Of a DNA stretch of 49,647 bases, positions 15,257 to 24,156 are shown one piece after another; the stretch's first letter is position 1, and each line of letters begins with the position of its first letter. The position numbers were made by a program, and so were the translations under genes. The stretch is from Bacilli bacterium (GTDB lineage Bacteria > Bacillota_I > Bacilli_A > RF39 > UBA660): contig JAGARQ010000046.1 of assembly GCA_017622175.1 (NCBI GenBank), positions 1 to 49,647 on the forward strand, in the 5' to 3' direction. The notes under the pieces were generated by a model, which was given only the letters and a program-made list of their open reading frames with translations, had not been told where the DNA came from and made no database searches.

Positions 15257-16929
15257 TTTAATGATAATTCTTGAAAATATTCACTTGTTTTTTGTAACTT
15301 TTTATATGTTCCACTTTCTATTATTTCACCATTTCTTAGAACAAATATTTCGTCAACATTTTTTATTGTATTTAGACGATGAGCAATTATTATAAATGTT
15401 CTGTTGTCTAATTTTTCCATTATGTTTTCCATTACTTTTTCTTCTGTTATGTTGTCCATCGCAGAAGTGGCTTCATCTAAAATTATTATTTTTGAATCAT
15501 CAAAGAATAATCTAGCAAGAGCTATTCTTTGACGTTCACCACCTGATATTAAAATTCCTTTTTCACCAAGTTCTGTTTGTAATCCGTTTTTTAATTTAGA
15601 ATAGAATTTTTCTAGTTCAACTAGTTTTAAAACTTCTATTATTTTTTCATCAGAAATGTCTTTGTCAAAAACAATGTTTTCTTTTAATGTTCCATCAAAT
15701 ATTGGAGAATCTTGTGATAGATAAGATAAGTGTTCATAATATGAATCAAGTTTTATTTTGTTTAAGTCTACTCCATCTAATTGAATTTTTCCTGATTGTG
15801 GTTTTATTAAACCAGCAATTAATTTTATGATTGTTGACTTTCCACTTCCTGTTTCACCTACAAAAGCTACTTTTGTTTTTTCTTTTATGTCTAGATTTAT
15901 GTTTGTTAGAACTTGTTTTTCTTTGTATGCAAAACTTACATCTTGAATTTTTATGTTTCCAGTTACTTTCTTTAATTCTTTTCCTTCATACATGTTTTCT
16001 ACATCTTTTAAATCTAAATATTCTATGTATCTTTTTAGTGAAACTTTGTTTAGTTTGTAGTCAATGTATTCGACATTGAATATTGCGATTGGTTCATAGG
16101 CTTTGCCTAATAATGTTATCAAAACAACTATTTCTCCTATTGTTAGATTTTTTGATATTACTGCATATACTAACATTATTATTTTTATTATGGCAACTAA
16201 TATTTCAAATGCTGTGAAGAATATTTCATGAACTAATTTTATTTTTGTTCTTCCTTTAGTTATGTCAGTTATTTCTTCATCTATTTTAGATAATTCTGTA
16301 TCATATTTTTTGTTTGTTCTAAAAATTACTAATTCCATAAAACCACGAATTAAATGTTTATTTAATAATTCTTGATTTATGATTATTTTTTCTTTTAAAT
16401 CATAAAGTATTTTTAATACAATGTTTGTTAGTATTATGACAAATATGTATCCTACTAAAACTGCATATAATATTTTTATTTCTATTTTTCCTATAAATAT
16501 TAAACTTATTAATGCACCTGGTAATAATTCTCTTAATAGTTTTAACCAGAAATAGTATAATGCATCTCTTGCGGATGTTGCTCCTTCTTCTACTTGTTGC
16601 GAAAGTCTTCCTGTTCCTATTTTTACATATTCTTGATAATCAATTGTTTTTAGCTTTTTCATTGATTGTTTTTTGAATTCTAAATATAATTTGTTGAATA
16701 ATTTTCTGTCCGGATAATTATCAATGTAACCTATGATAGCTGTTACCAAAAGAATTATTCCATAAAATATTATCATTGAAATTGTTGTTGTATTGGTTCC
16801 AAATGAATCAATTATTACTTGAAAATAGTTTGTTGCATAAAGTCCTAAAAATGTGAATGTTATTCCAAGTATTACATAAATTATCATTAGTTTTAAATTG
16901 TTTTTTATTACTTCTTTGAATAATTTCAT
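15247..16929 (-). CDS. ABC exporter, fused membrane and ATPase domains
   Basis: The N-terminal half has about six membrane helices (segments near 15-37, 50-72, 125-150, 155-180, 236-262). The C-terminal ATPase (about 325-555) has Walker A GETGSGKST, signature LISGGERQRIAL, Walker B KIIILDEATS, and switch IAHRL. The layout is that of multidrug, lipid or peptide exporters. ATG 16929 is chosen over 16935 because AAGGAAG would touch the first. Only one half-transporter gene is present, so it may be a homodimer. Its start overlaps (ATGA) the stop of a 45-codon leader ORF, and a terminator lies upstream, which suggests inducible attenuation as in bmrCD. Confidence 0.88.
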   Translation of the reverse strand: MKLFKEVIKNNLKLMIIYVILGITFTFLGLYATNYFQVIIDSFGTNTTTISMIIFYGIILLVTAIIGYIDNYPDRKLFNKLYLEFKKQSMKKLKTIDYQEYVKIGTGRLSQQVEEGATSARDALYYFWLKLLRELLPGALISLIFIGKIEIKILYAVLVGYIFVIILTNIVLKILYDLKEKIIINQELLNKHLIRGFMELVIFRTNKKYDTELSKIDEEITDITKGRTKIKLVHEIFFTAFEILVAIIKIIMLVYAVISKNLTIGEIVVLITLLGKAYEPIAIFNVEYIDYKLNKVSLKRYIEYLDLKDVENMYEGKELKKVTGNIKIQDVSFAYKEKQVLTNINLDIKEKTKVAFVGETGSGKSTIIKLIAGLIKPQSGKIQLDGVDLNKIKLDSYYEHLSYLSQDSPIFDGTLKENIVFDKDISDEKIIEVLKLVELEKFYSKLKNGLQTELGEKGILISGGERQRIALARLFFDDSKIIILDEATSAMDNITEEKVMENIMEKLDNRTFIIIAHRLNTIKNVDEIFVLRNGEIIESGTYKKLQKTSEYFQELSLKKK

Positions 16930-17063
16930 ATACATCTTCCTTTTCTTTTAATTTTATCTGGTTGTATCAAAAAAAAGAACCTCCTTTCATGATCAGCAAA
17001 AACAACCATAATTTTGCTTATGGATATTTTGCCATTCATGAGGAGATTCTTAAGGCTCTTCAT
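16926..17063 (-). CDS. Leader ORF upstream of the ABC exporter, 45 aa (bmrB-like role)
   Basis: AAGGA precedes ATG at 17063. The frame is open for 45 codons, runs through both arms of an intrinsic terminator (16969-17051), and ends TGA overlapping the exporter ATG. The peptide starts MKSLKNLLMNGKISISKIMV, continues with DHERRFFFLIQ and ends basic (KIKRKGRC). In Bacillus subtilis the leader bmrB controls bmrCD by ribosome-mediated attenuation induced by ribosome-targeting antibiotics. The same geometry is seen here, but no sequence match is claimed. Confidence 0.6.
   Translation of the reverse strand: MKSLKNLLMNGKISISKIMVVFADHERRFFFLIQPDKIKRKGRCI
16969..17051 (-). terminator. Large attenuator hairpin inside the leader ORF
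   Basis: The outer stem pairs AAGAATCTCCTCATGA (17051..17036) with TCATGAAAGGAGGTTCTT (16992..16975), with a second inner stem (CCATAA/TTATGG and GCAAAA/TTTTGC). Eight T follow on the minus strand. A free AGGAGG lies on the 3' arm. Ribosome position in the leader ORF should decide whether it forms. Confidence 0.7.
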
Positions 17064-17125
17064 TATTCCTTCAAACTCTTGGTTTGTCTGGTAGTAAATC
17101 GCGAATGGACGAATTAACTTACTAC
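17064..17125 (-). promoter_or_regulatory. 5' leader region with two smaller hairpins
   Basis: Reading the minus strand from about 17125, GTAGTAA pairs with TTACTAC around a 20-base loop, then CAAAC-CAAGA-GTTTG forms a small hairpin just before the leader ORF ribosome site. I could not match it to a known riboswitch class; T-box, purine, SAM and TPP signatures are absent. Confidence 0.4.
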
Positions 17126-17131
17126 GGCTAG

Positions 17132-17160
17132 ATTATATCAAATTTTGTGTTATATGTCAA
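17132..17160 (-). promoter_or_regulatory. Consensus sigA promoter for the exporter leader
   Basis: TTGACA (17160..17155) and TATAAT (17137..17132) have a 17-base spacer, a perfect match. It lies directly behind the stop of the SIS-like gene. Confidence 0.8.
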
Positions 17161-17163
17161 ACT

Positions 17164-18087
17164 TTACATTTGTCCCTTATATCGATAAAGTTTTTTTACT
17201 GCTGGAGAATAGGCCATTCTTGATAAATCTCTACCTGTTGCTTCAGCCATTTTTTTAGATAAAAGCATAGCTTGATATGTTAAATAAAAATCATCAATTA
17301 TTGGATCTTGATATTTTCCATCTAGGGTAATTACCCCATTATAATACTGTGGTAATTCTTCTTGATATAATCTATCAAGTTCAGTGTTTCTGTTAAGATG
17401 AATTAATGAATTATCATGATGATATGAGAGTGTTGTTCTTCCATGGCATAAAGAATATTTATCATGAATTACTGGAGATGCAAGTCCTGCTTCTGTGAGA
17501 GTTGAATCTAAATATATTGATGCAGTTCTTGTATCAAACCCTGTTAATATCTCATATACTTTGTCCATATCAATATTATATTCTCTTGCTGATTCTAAAA
17601 TTTCTTTAATTATTGAAATATCATTATCATTGTAATAAGCAAGCATTATGCTCATTGGCATAAGTGTTGCTGCCAATGATATGAAGCTATCTTCATTTTC
17701 TATTGAAGTATCATAGTTTAGGTTTGTTACACCTTCTATTTGTGATTCATTTCTTGATAATAAGTACTTATTTAAATCATTGGCAAATGATGTTTGGACA
17801 CCATAATTATTTCCTCCATAACTACAAGCTAAGACATTTTCATAACCTTTTAGTGGTTTATATAACATATCTCTTGGTTCTTGATGTTCTGCGATTATTC
17901 CATTTTTAGAACTTAACACTTTTGAAGCATAATTACTTGCTACACTTGAACCACCTACTCCAGTTGTGATTGTAGGAGTTTTAATTCTTTCTAAGTAGTA
18001 TTTAATCCTTTCTAAGTCAGTTTTTTCTAAAGAGTCTAAAACTCTTTTTTCAAGTAATTTAAAATTATCATGCATATTTGGTTTCAT
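17164..18087 (-). CDS. SIS-domain-like (sugar isomerase fold) protein, 307 aa
   Basis: Residues about 35-65 read TPTITTGVGGSSVASNYASKVLSS, the Gly/Ser-rich phosphate-binding loop and helix typical of SIS domains. ACSYGGNNYGVQTSFAN (about 87-103) resembles the second SIS loop. Clear catalytic residues are not recognised, so it may be an isomerase or a sugar-phosphate sensor. It follows the WYL regulator on the same strand and may be its target. A terminator-like hairpin sits immediately before its start and holds the ribosome site AAGGAAG in its 3' arm. Confidence 0.6.
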   Translation of the reverse strand: MKPNMHDNFKLLEKRVLDSLEKTDLERIKYYLERIKTPTITTGVGGSSVASNYASKVLSSKNGIIAEHQEPRDMLYKPLKGYENVLACSYGGNNYGVQTSFANDLNKYLLSRNESQIEGVTNLNYDTSIENEDSFISLAATLMPMSIMLAYYNDNDISIIKEILESAREYNIDMDKVYEILTGFDTRTASIYLDSTLTEAGLASPVIHDKYSLCHGRTTLSYHHDNSLIHLNRNTELDRLYQEELPQYYNGVITLDGKYQDPIIDDFYLTYQAMLLSKKMAEATGRDLSRMAYSPAVKKLYRYKGQM

Positions 18088-18136
18088 AAAAAAACACTTC
18101 CTTTCAAGTACATGGTAGCACTTGAGTAGGAAGTAT
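18088..18136 (-). terminator. Hairpin with T7 directly before the SIS-like gene
   Basis: On the minus strand, ACTTCCT and CAAGT pair with ACTTG and AGGAAGT, followed by GTTTTTTT and then the ATG. The ribosome site of the gene lies on the 3' arm. It can act as a transcription attenuator, a translation block, or both; a plain terminator so close to a start codon would be unusual. Confidence 0.55.
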
Positions 18137-18145
18137 TTGGTCTAC

Positions 18146-18745
18146 TTAAAATGTTTCATCTAATAATTCATATTTTATTATTCTTTTTAATTCAAAATGA
18201 CGAATATCATTCTTTACTAAACAGAATGCTGCAACATACCAACCTTCTTGAAACAAGAACATTTCTGCTGGACAAATGATTCTTTCATTTTCTCCTTTAT
18301 TATAAGAATAATATAGTATTTTTACTTTTCTTCTTTCTTTAATCGCACGTGTTAGTAAATTATATTTACTTTGAGTTTCATCTTTTAAATTTAATTCACG
18401 TGCTTCTTGTTTACTACCTGCATAGACTCCTTGTATTTTATCTTTTAAAAGAATTAGTTTTTCTTTTGTTTCTACGTCTTGTTCTTCATTAATATATTTT
18501 TCTAGAAGTTCATAATCTTTTTTCTTAAATTTTCTTACTGGCATTCTTATCGATTGATTTAGAACATATCCTCCATATGGTCCCATTATGGTATCAACAT
18601 AAATACCTGCTTTTTCAAGTTCGTCTTTATAAACTCTAATCATACGTGGTGATACTTCTAATTTTTCAGCAAGTTCTTGAATACTGTATTTTTTTCCAGT
18701 ACTTAAATATTGCATAAAAGTTAATACATTACTGATTTTTGACAT
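18146..18745 (-). CDS. HTH-WYL transcriptional regulator (YafY family), 199 aa
   Basis: An N-terminal winged helix (residues 1-60: YSIQELAEKLEVSPRMIRVYKDELEKAGI) is followed by a WYL domain (about 130-199) with ITRAIKERRKVKILYYSY-like start and the EGWYVAAFCLVKNDIRHFELKRI core. At 199 aa it lacks the extra C-terminal extension of longer WYL proteins. WYL domains bind ligands, often nucleotides. It is the gene upstream of the SIS-like protein and probably regulates it or itself; this is inference from position. GTAGGTGA precedes the ATG. Confidence 0.85.
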   Translation of the reverse strand: MSKISNVLTFMQYLSTGKKYSIQELAEKLEVSPRMIRVYKDELEKAGIYVDTIMGPYGGYVLNQSIRMPVRKFKKKDYELLEKYINEEQDVETKEKLILLKDKIQGVYAGSKQEARELNLKDETQSKYNLLTRAIKERRKVKILYYSYNKGENERIICPAEMFLFQEGWYVAAFCLVKNDIRHFELKRIIKYELLDETF

Positions 18746-18759
18746 AGTATCACCTACTT

Positions 18760-19386
18760 TTATTTTATATTATTTACTTCTAAGAATCTTTTTCTAAATA
18801 ATTCTTTATCTTCTGCGAATGATTCTACTTCTTTTAAAAATTCATTATAGTCTTCATCTTCAAAATACATTTTTTCTTTAGCATAACCATTTTTTCCAAA
18901 TTTATCAATTATATGATTTCTTGATTCTTCAATTATTTCTTCTAGTGATGCATTTGGAAAATGTTCTTTCCTATAAGAATATGTTCTTTTAAGCGGTACA
19001 TTTATATCTGTATTTCTATCAGCAGAAGATACTATTTTTCCATAGATTGAACGTGGAACATACTCTAGACTAGCTCGATGATCAACTACTGCTTCTACCA
19101 TTATTTTCATTTCTTCTTCAGTAAAATATTTTTTTATAAAATTATCTTTTTCTAATATTTCTGAAGATACTTGTTCATGATTTTTAGCATCTATATGATG
19201 ACCTATATCATGAAATGATGCGATTACATAAACCATATTCATATTTATATTTGGAACTGTACTAGCAAACTTTAAACTTCTTTCTAATACATATTTAATG
19301 TGGTCTATGTTATGACCACTGTCATTTTTTTGATATTCAGGAAATATTTTACTTTCAATATATTCTTTTAATTCTTGATTAATCAT
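18760..19386 (-). CDS. HD-domain metal-dependent phosphohydrolase
   Basis: HD motifs: GHNIDHIKYV (about residues 23-32), IASFHDIGHH (about 60-69, the central HD), and VVDHRAS near 103. The first His and the HD pair with a later Asp (SADRN) are the usual metal ligands. HD proteins hydrolyse phosphomono- or diesters, including nucleotides. I chose ATG 19386, since GGTGA is well spaced for it; ATG 19398 is an alternative adding four residues. It lies 14 bases upstream of the WYL gene on the same strand. Confidence 0.82.
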   Translation of the reverse strand: MINQELKEYIESKIFPEYQKNDSGHNIDHIKYVLERSLKFASTVPNINMNMVYVIASFHDIGHHIDAKNHEQVSSEILEKDNFIKKYFTEEEMKIMVEAVVDHRASLEYVPRSIYGKIVSSADRNTDINVPLKRTYSYRKEHFPNASLEEIIEESRNHIIDKFGKNGYAKEKMYFEDEDYNEFLKEVESFAEDKELFRKRFLEVNNIK

Positions 19387-19416
19387 TTGATTCACCATTT
19401 TTAGTATATCATATTA

Positions 19417-20106
19417 TTAATCTTTTTTTACTTTTTGAATAGGCTTTTCTTTTTGATTTAGATTAGGTACAGAACTTACTGCTAATTGACCTAGTCCATC
19501 AATGTTTTCACGATTGTATGCTTCAACATAAACTAAATTATCTTTAAACTTACAACGCATTAGTCGCCCTTGAACCCATTCAAAGAAAATAGAACCGTCA
19601 GCTAATACTTCACCAAATTTTTCAAATGCAAGTTTACCAATTTCTTCATCCCATGCATATGGGTCATATTGAGCAAATCCCATACCATATGGAGTGGCAT
19701 AATTATATAAGGCTGCAAGTACTGCATATTTATTTTTATTTGAAATGTCTATTATATCTTCTTCTGTTTCTAGATAGCCATAGTCTGTTTCTAATTCTGG
19801 TTGAGGAGGCAATCCTAGAATATCTGTAATATATTTTTTTCTAAATTCTTTAGAAAATTCTTTTGTTGTTCCTTTACGAACATATTGAGGAATTACTGCG
19901 ATAAATGGTAAAACGTTTCCTTTTTGTTTTTCATAATTATCTAAACATATTTTGTATGCAAGTATTAAATTATCTACATCAATATCAGTAGGAATCATTT
20001 CAGCAACTTTATGATGAATATGACACTCAGGATGTTCTTCATAATGCATTCTTCCTGACATTGTTGCTTCTTTTAAATGTTGTTTTATATTTTTTGCAAT
20101 CAACAT
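19417..20106 (-). CDS. Hypothetical protein, 229 aa, coupled to the 978-aa gene
   Basis: A mixed, cytoplasmic protein with a His-rich segment near the start (HYEEHPECHIHHKV, about 21-34), a central aromatic patch (YNYATPYGMGFAQYDPYAWDEE) and a basic C-terminal tail. The HxxxxxCHIHH cluster could bind a metal, but this is a guess. Its ribosome site AGGAGGGG is encoded by the last codons (Arg-Arg-Gly) of the upstream gene, and only one base separates the two genes, so they are translationally coupled. Function unknown. Confidence 0.6.
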   Translation of the reverse strand: MLIAKNIKQHLKEATMSGRMHYEEHPECHIHHKVAEMIPTDIDVDNLILAYKICLDNYEKQKGNVLPFIAVIPQYVRKGTTKEFSKEFRKKYITDILGLPPQPELETDYGYLETEEDIIDISNKNKYAVLAALYNYATPYGMGFAQYDPYAWDEEIGKLAFEKFGEVLADGSIFFEWVQGRLMRCKFKDNLVYVEAYNRENIDGLGQLAVSSVPNLNQKEKPIQKVKKD

Positions 20107-20107
20107 A

Positions 20108-23044
20108 TTATCCCCTCCTACTTTCTAGTTTAGTCTTACGTAGTTGCTTTACTATATCATCTTTTGATATTTTATAACCATCATTTAATTCTTTATGTTC
20201 CATTTCAAAGTTAATTCCTAATAGTTCGGCATAGCTTTTACATTCATCTAGAGCTGAGTCTTCATCTCCTAAAATTTCTACTTCCACATTTCCTTCTTTG
20301 GTTGTTTTTATATACCAATCTTGTCCAACAAAAAGTTGATTTATTGTTGTTAAATCTTCTATTTCTTCGTTGCCTGTTGCTTCATACTTGATTGCTTGAA
20401 GTTTTAATAATGCTTCATCTAAATCATCTATGTCAGCTTCTTCAATACTTAAGAATTTGTGTACCCTTTTTCTTGGGTCCTTATAACGAATAGATACAGG
20501 TTCATATTTTGGTTTTTTAGGAAGTTCTCCTGCTAATATTCCTTGAGACTCAGAATCATATACGTAAACATCTCTTTCTTGAGGTCTTGGTACTTTACCT
20601 TCTACTTTTGGTAATCCTTTAAAGATATAATCAGATGCTCCAACTGTTACTACTTTAACTCTTTCTTCTTCTGGTTCATTACATTTGGAAATGTCCATTA
20701 TTTCATCTGCTACATGTTTATAAACATCTACTAATTTTATATCGTCGTTATAGGCTCCATGAATGCTGCTTCCTGATTCAACACTGTCAAAGCAAACAAC
20801 ATCACCATTTCTCCACATCCAACTTTGAGTTAGGAATTTACCTTTATGGTAAACAACAAATGTTCTTCCATTTATAGATTGCATTGAATGTTTTAAAGCA
20901 GAATAAGAAATTCCATCAACAACAAAACAACAATGTGATAAATACCCAACTGCTAAAGCAAAAGGATCTTTTACATCTAGTATTTCATATGTAAAGTCTC
21001 CTAATTTTCCTTTTACTTTAGGAATTGTAGAAGATGTTCTGTTTTTAGCATCATGACATAAAGAAATACCTTTTGTAAGTGTATCTTCATTAGTTATACG
21101 CATTTCTTTTAATGCTGGCTTAAATGCTTGTTCATTTGGTTTTAAAGTTACTGGAAGTACTACATCTTCAAAGTGGGATAATGCTCTTTTGACTGTTATA
21201 ATTCCATGACAGGCTTTTTTTACTTCTTCATAGTTATTACATATTTCAGGTACAAATCTTCCAAACTCCAATAATTCTTCACGAATTATTTTATTCATAA
21301 CACTATTCTTTTCTGTGGCACTTCCTCTTCCAAATAAGAAATCCATTAATTCTTGATTAACAATAGGTTTACCTTCTTCATCAATAACAATATCTTTATA
21401 GTTAATATTGTCAAAAATGTTTTCCATTCTTGTCGTTTTCATATCTGACTTAATGATATGCCTTGCTTTAATTTCTCCAAAATAACAAAGTAATTGAAGC
21501 ATCATTCTTTCTTTAAATTCAGAAACAGCTACACGTGGATTAAATTCTTGTTCTGGATGTAGTTCTTTGTGTTTGCTTTTAGCTTCACGAATTAATTCTT
21601 TCTTTAAATGTAAAACAGAAGATATATCTAATTTTCTTACTTGTTCATCAGAAAGATATTTTGTAATTAAATCTGGAGTATTGAATACATGACCTGATTT
21701 AGTTAGATAAATTAGTCCTTTATAAGTTTTTGTATTAAATACTTTATCAAAGTCTACACTACCTTTTATTAAACGATAGAATAAACCATTAAAACTAACA
21801 GTTTCTGTTAATGTTCCGTCTTTTTCAGTTTGATCATTTAACATAGAAATAAATCTTCTACGTAATTCTAAAAAGTAAGGATCTTGATCTGATATTATGT
21901 GGTTCTTCATTAATGAACCACAAGCAATCATAGCTTCAATATAATCATCTTTTATTAACTTGTGTGGTTTTGTTGTAGTAGTCTTTTCAACTAATCTTCT
22001 GAAGTCTTCAATACTATATTCTTTCTTTTGACATTCTGTTATAAATCTTTCAATTAATGATGATATTGTTTTTTCATTTACATAGTCTCTTAAACTATCA
22101 TCTTCATAGGCAATATCTAAGAACTCGTAGATTATTTCATTACCATGTTCACAATCATAATATCCATCAACATTAGCATCTAATATTGATAAAGAATTTT
22201 TTAATCCTAATGTTTTAAATCGAGGTTTTAATTTATTAAATATTTCTGAGGCGTTTTCAAATTTATGTTTTTGAAAATAGTTTTCTTCATTTAATAATAC
22301 TTTTAATCTACCTACTAATAATTTAAATCTCATGTCAGATATTTCTTTTTGTCTATCGTTATAGGCTTCAAGGATTGAGAAAATATCTTCTGATGAATTA
22401 ACATTTAATAAAATTGTCTCAATAATATCATCCATTGGAATTGTTTTATATTGACTAATATTGTTAATTAAATTTTCTTTTATTTGTTCTGGAGTTTGAT
22501 TACTTAATTGTAAAAGAGGATTTATCTTTACTGCATTATTAGTTAATTTATCTACTTCTATTTGAGCATCTTTAGATAGACATAAATAAAACGAATAAAA
22601 TGTTTCAGCTTTGGGATTTAATTTATTTTTGTATTTATTTATAGCAACGGCTTGTTTTGAATCTGATAAATTTAAAATTAATGTTTCTATTATTGATGCA
22701 GGTAATTTATCTGAATAATTTTTTAATACTCCTTTAATTCCTTCATCATCCATTTCACCTATTACTTCCATCCAGACAATCAGTGGATATGGTTTTGTTT
22801 CTTCTAGCATCATATCTGCTAATTGATTTTTCTTTTGTGACATAAAAGCAAGTGCCATGAAGGCAGTTTCAAAACATTCATCTTTTATTCTTTTTCGTGT
22901 TTGAGCTTTTTCAACAAAGATGTTTGAAGCACGCATATTATTAGCGAAAGTGTCATTGTTATTTTGTAAATATTCATTATAGATTTCTTGGGCTTTACTT
23001 AGTGGTAATCTTAATAGTTTACTTAATAGTATTTCAAAGTTCAT
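20108..23044 (-). CDS. Large uncharacterised protein, 978 aa
   Basis: The first about 600 residues look like helical repeats (alternating amphipathic helices, HEAT- or ARM-like), with no membrane segment or signal peptide. A compact region at about 695-790 reads FALAVGYLSHCCFVVDG, then NGRTFVVYHKGKFLTQSWMW, then RNGDVVCFDSVESGSSIHGA. The Cys-Cys, SWxWR and FDxxE pattern suggests an enzyme-like or binding fold. I recall a similar pattern in uncharacterised phage-related proteins but cannot name it. A roughly 150-residue acidic or basic tail follows. GGGGGA precedes the ATG. It is followed by the coupled 229-aa gene. Confidence 0.65.
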   Translation of the reverse strand: MNFEILLSKLLRLPLSKAQEIYNEYLQNNNDTFANNMRASNIFVEKAQTRKRIKDECFETAFMALAFMSQKKNQLADMMLEETKPYPLIVWMEVIGEMDDEGIKGVLKNYSDKLPASIIETLILNLSDSKQAVAINKYKNKLNPKAETFYSFYLCLSKDAQIEVDKLTNNAVKINPLLQLSNQTPEQIKENLINNISQYKTIPMDDIIETILLNVNSSEDIFSILEAYNDRQKEISDMRFKLLVGRLKVLLNEENYFQKHKFENASEIFNKLKPRFKTLGLKNSLSILDANVDGYYDCEHGNEIIYEFLDIAYEDDSLRDYVNEKTISSLIERFITECQKKEYSIEDFRRLVEKTTTTKPHKLIKDDYIEAMIACGSLMKNHIISDQDPYFLELRRRFISMLNDQTEKDGTLTETVSFNGLFYRLIKGSVDFDKVFNTKTYKGLIYLTKSGHVFNTPDLITKYLSDEQVRKLDISSVLHLKKELIREAKSKHKELHPEQEFNPRVAVSEFKERMMLQLLCYFGEIKARHIIKSDMKTTRMENIFDNINYKDIVIDEEGKPIVNQELMDFLFGRGSATEKNSVMNKIIREELLEFGRFVPEICNNYEEVKKACHGIITVKRALSHFEDVVLPVTLKPNEQAFKPALKEMRITNEDTLTKGISLCHDAKNRTSSTIPKVKGKLGDFTYEILDVKDPFALAVGYLSHCCFVVDGISYSALKHSMQSINGRTFVVYHKGKFLTQSWMWRNGDVVCFDSVESGSSIHGAYNDDIKLVDVYKHVADEIMDISKCNEPEEERVKVVTVGASDYIFKGLPKVEGKVPRPQERDVYVYDSESQGILAGELPKKPKYEPVSIRYKDPRKRVHKFLSIEEADIDDLDEALLKLQAIKYEATGNEEIEDLTTINQLFVGQDWYIKTTKEGNVEVEILGDEDSALDECKSYAELLGINFEMEHKELNDGYKISKDDIVKQLRKTKLESRRG

Positions 23045-23097
23045 ATATATCCCCCTTAAATGCCTTATATAATAGCATAAAGACTTTTATTTTTCAA

Positions 23098-23131
23098 TAA
23101 AATAAAAGAAAGTAACTAATCGTTACTTTCT
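23098..23131 (-). terminator. Terminator overlapping a gene end
   Basis: AGAAAGTAAC pairs with GTTACTTTCT across a 5-base loop that contains the TAG stop of the upstream gene, followed by TTTATTTTATT on the minus strand. Confidence 0.65.
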
Positions 23132-23640
23132 GGTTTTCTTGTATCTTTTAATGTTAATTGTTTATTATTATTTTTTTCATTCATAAATGAATTAGTAAAT
23201 ACTTCATGTACAAATTTAAATGTTTGTACATAAGATGATTGTTTATGTGTAGTTAATGAATCTATTTTTCCCTCTTCATTAAATTTAATTAATGGATTAT
23301 CAATAAATTGTTCATCTTGTTCATCCCACCAAGTAATTGACCATCCTTGCATTTCTCCAGCAATATTTAACATAAAATGAGTTAGATGTCTCATTGTATC
23401 AAAATGTTCTTCTTCTGGAATTAAATCCCCTAACATTTCTACTAAATCATCAACTGATACTTCTTCTTTTTCACTTAATATTAATGCTTGTTCTGTACTT
23501 TCTTCAGCAATTTTACTTGCTAAATAGTTTTTTAAACATCCTTCTACTAAGCGCTTTTTTCTACCTGTATTTTCTACATCAAATGCATGTTGATATAAAT
23601 CTTTACCAACTCTAAAATAGATATCTCTTAAATCTGCCAT
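23116..23640 (-). CDS. Hypothetical protein, 174 aa
   Basis: A helical cytoplasmic protein starting MADLRDIYFRVGKDLYQHAF, with an acidic centre (LSEKEEVSVDDLVEMLGDLIPEEEHF) and SITWWDEQDEQF near 100. ATG 23640 is preferred to an in-frame TTG at 23649 because AAGGGAG has good spacing. It has its own terminator and precedes the 978-aa gene by 70 bases. No domain is recognised. Confidence 0.6.
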   Translation of the reverse strand: MADLRDIYFRVGKDLYQHAFDVENTGRKKRLVEGCLKNYLASKIAEESTEQALILSEKEEVSVDDLVEMLGDLIPEEEHFDTMRHLTHFMLNIAGEMQGWSITWWDEQDEQFIDNPLIKFNEEGKIDSLTTHKQSSYVQTFKFVHEVFTNSFMNEKNNNKQLTLKDTRKPESND

Positions 23641-23685
23641 AATATTCAACTCCCTTAAGTGCTTACATATTATAACATAATTTAT

Positions 23686-24024
23686 TTATTTTGTATAGGT
23701 TTTCATAAATACTTTAGGCTTTTCTAATATTTCGCTTGGTACTATTTCTTTAAAATCCAGTGACTTTGCTTCTAACATTTTATCTAGTTCTACTAATTCT
23801 TCTGTACTGTATGATTGAAGACATTCAAACGCATCAAATACTTGTTTAATACCTTCAATATTACTATAAATACTTAATCCAACTGAAGTTGTTGTATAAA
23901 GTGCAGCTGTTGTAGTTGCTAAATCATCATTATTTCCATCTTCACTTACAGTCATTGTTGTTGTAAATGGTGGAGCTACTAAGGCAGTTCCTGCCATTAA
24001 TGTTTTAAATAAAAATTCTATCAT
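23686..24024 (-). CDS. Hypothetical small protein, 112 aa
   Basis: The N-terminal third is hydrophobic or Thr-rich (MIEFLFKTLMAGTALVAPPF, then repeated TTT runs such as ATTTAALYTTTS), and the C-terminal half is a charged helix region. It may be membrane-associated. AAAGGAA is upstream of the ATG. Nothing in the neighbourhood reveals a role. Confidence 0.45.
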   Translation of the reverse strand: MIEFLFKTLMAGTALVAPPFTTTMTVSEDGNNDDLATTTAALYTTTSVGLSIYSNIEGIKQVFDAFECLQSYSTEELVELDKMLEAKSLDFKEIVPSEILEKPKVFMKTYTK

Positions 24025-24102
24025 GTTATCAATTCCTTTTTTATATGTTTTTCTTGTAGATATATATTACCGGTTTTTTTATTATTTCTACTTAATTTAA
24101 GT

Positions 24103-24137
24103 GTAAAATAAAAAGGATATTATGTCTAATATCCTTT
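24103..24137 (-). terminator. Terminator after the LysR gene
   Basis: AAAGGATATTA pairs with TAATATCCTTT across a 4-base loop, followed by TTTTATTTTA on the minus strand. Confidence 0.75.
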
Positions 24138-24156
24138 ATTCATAGTAATTATGAAT

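Noticed and set aside
16969-17125. Riboswitch of a known class upstream of the ABC exporter
   Set aside because: No T-box, SAM, TPP, purine, FMN, preQ1, lysine or Mn signature could be matched. An ORF through the terminator explains the element better.
18088-18120. A nine-codon ORF (MYLKGSVFL) overlapping the SIS-like start
   Set aside because: No ribosome site precedes its ATG, and the ATGA overlap is expected by chance here.
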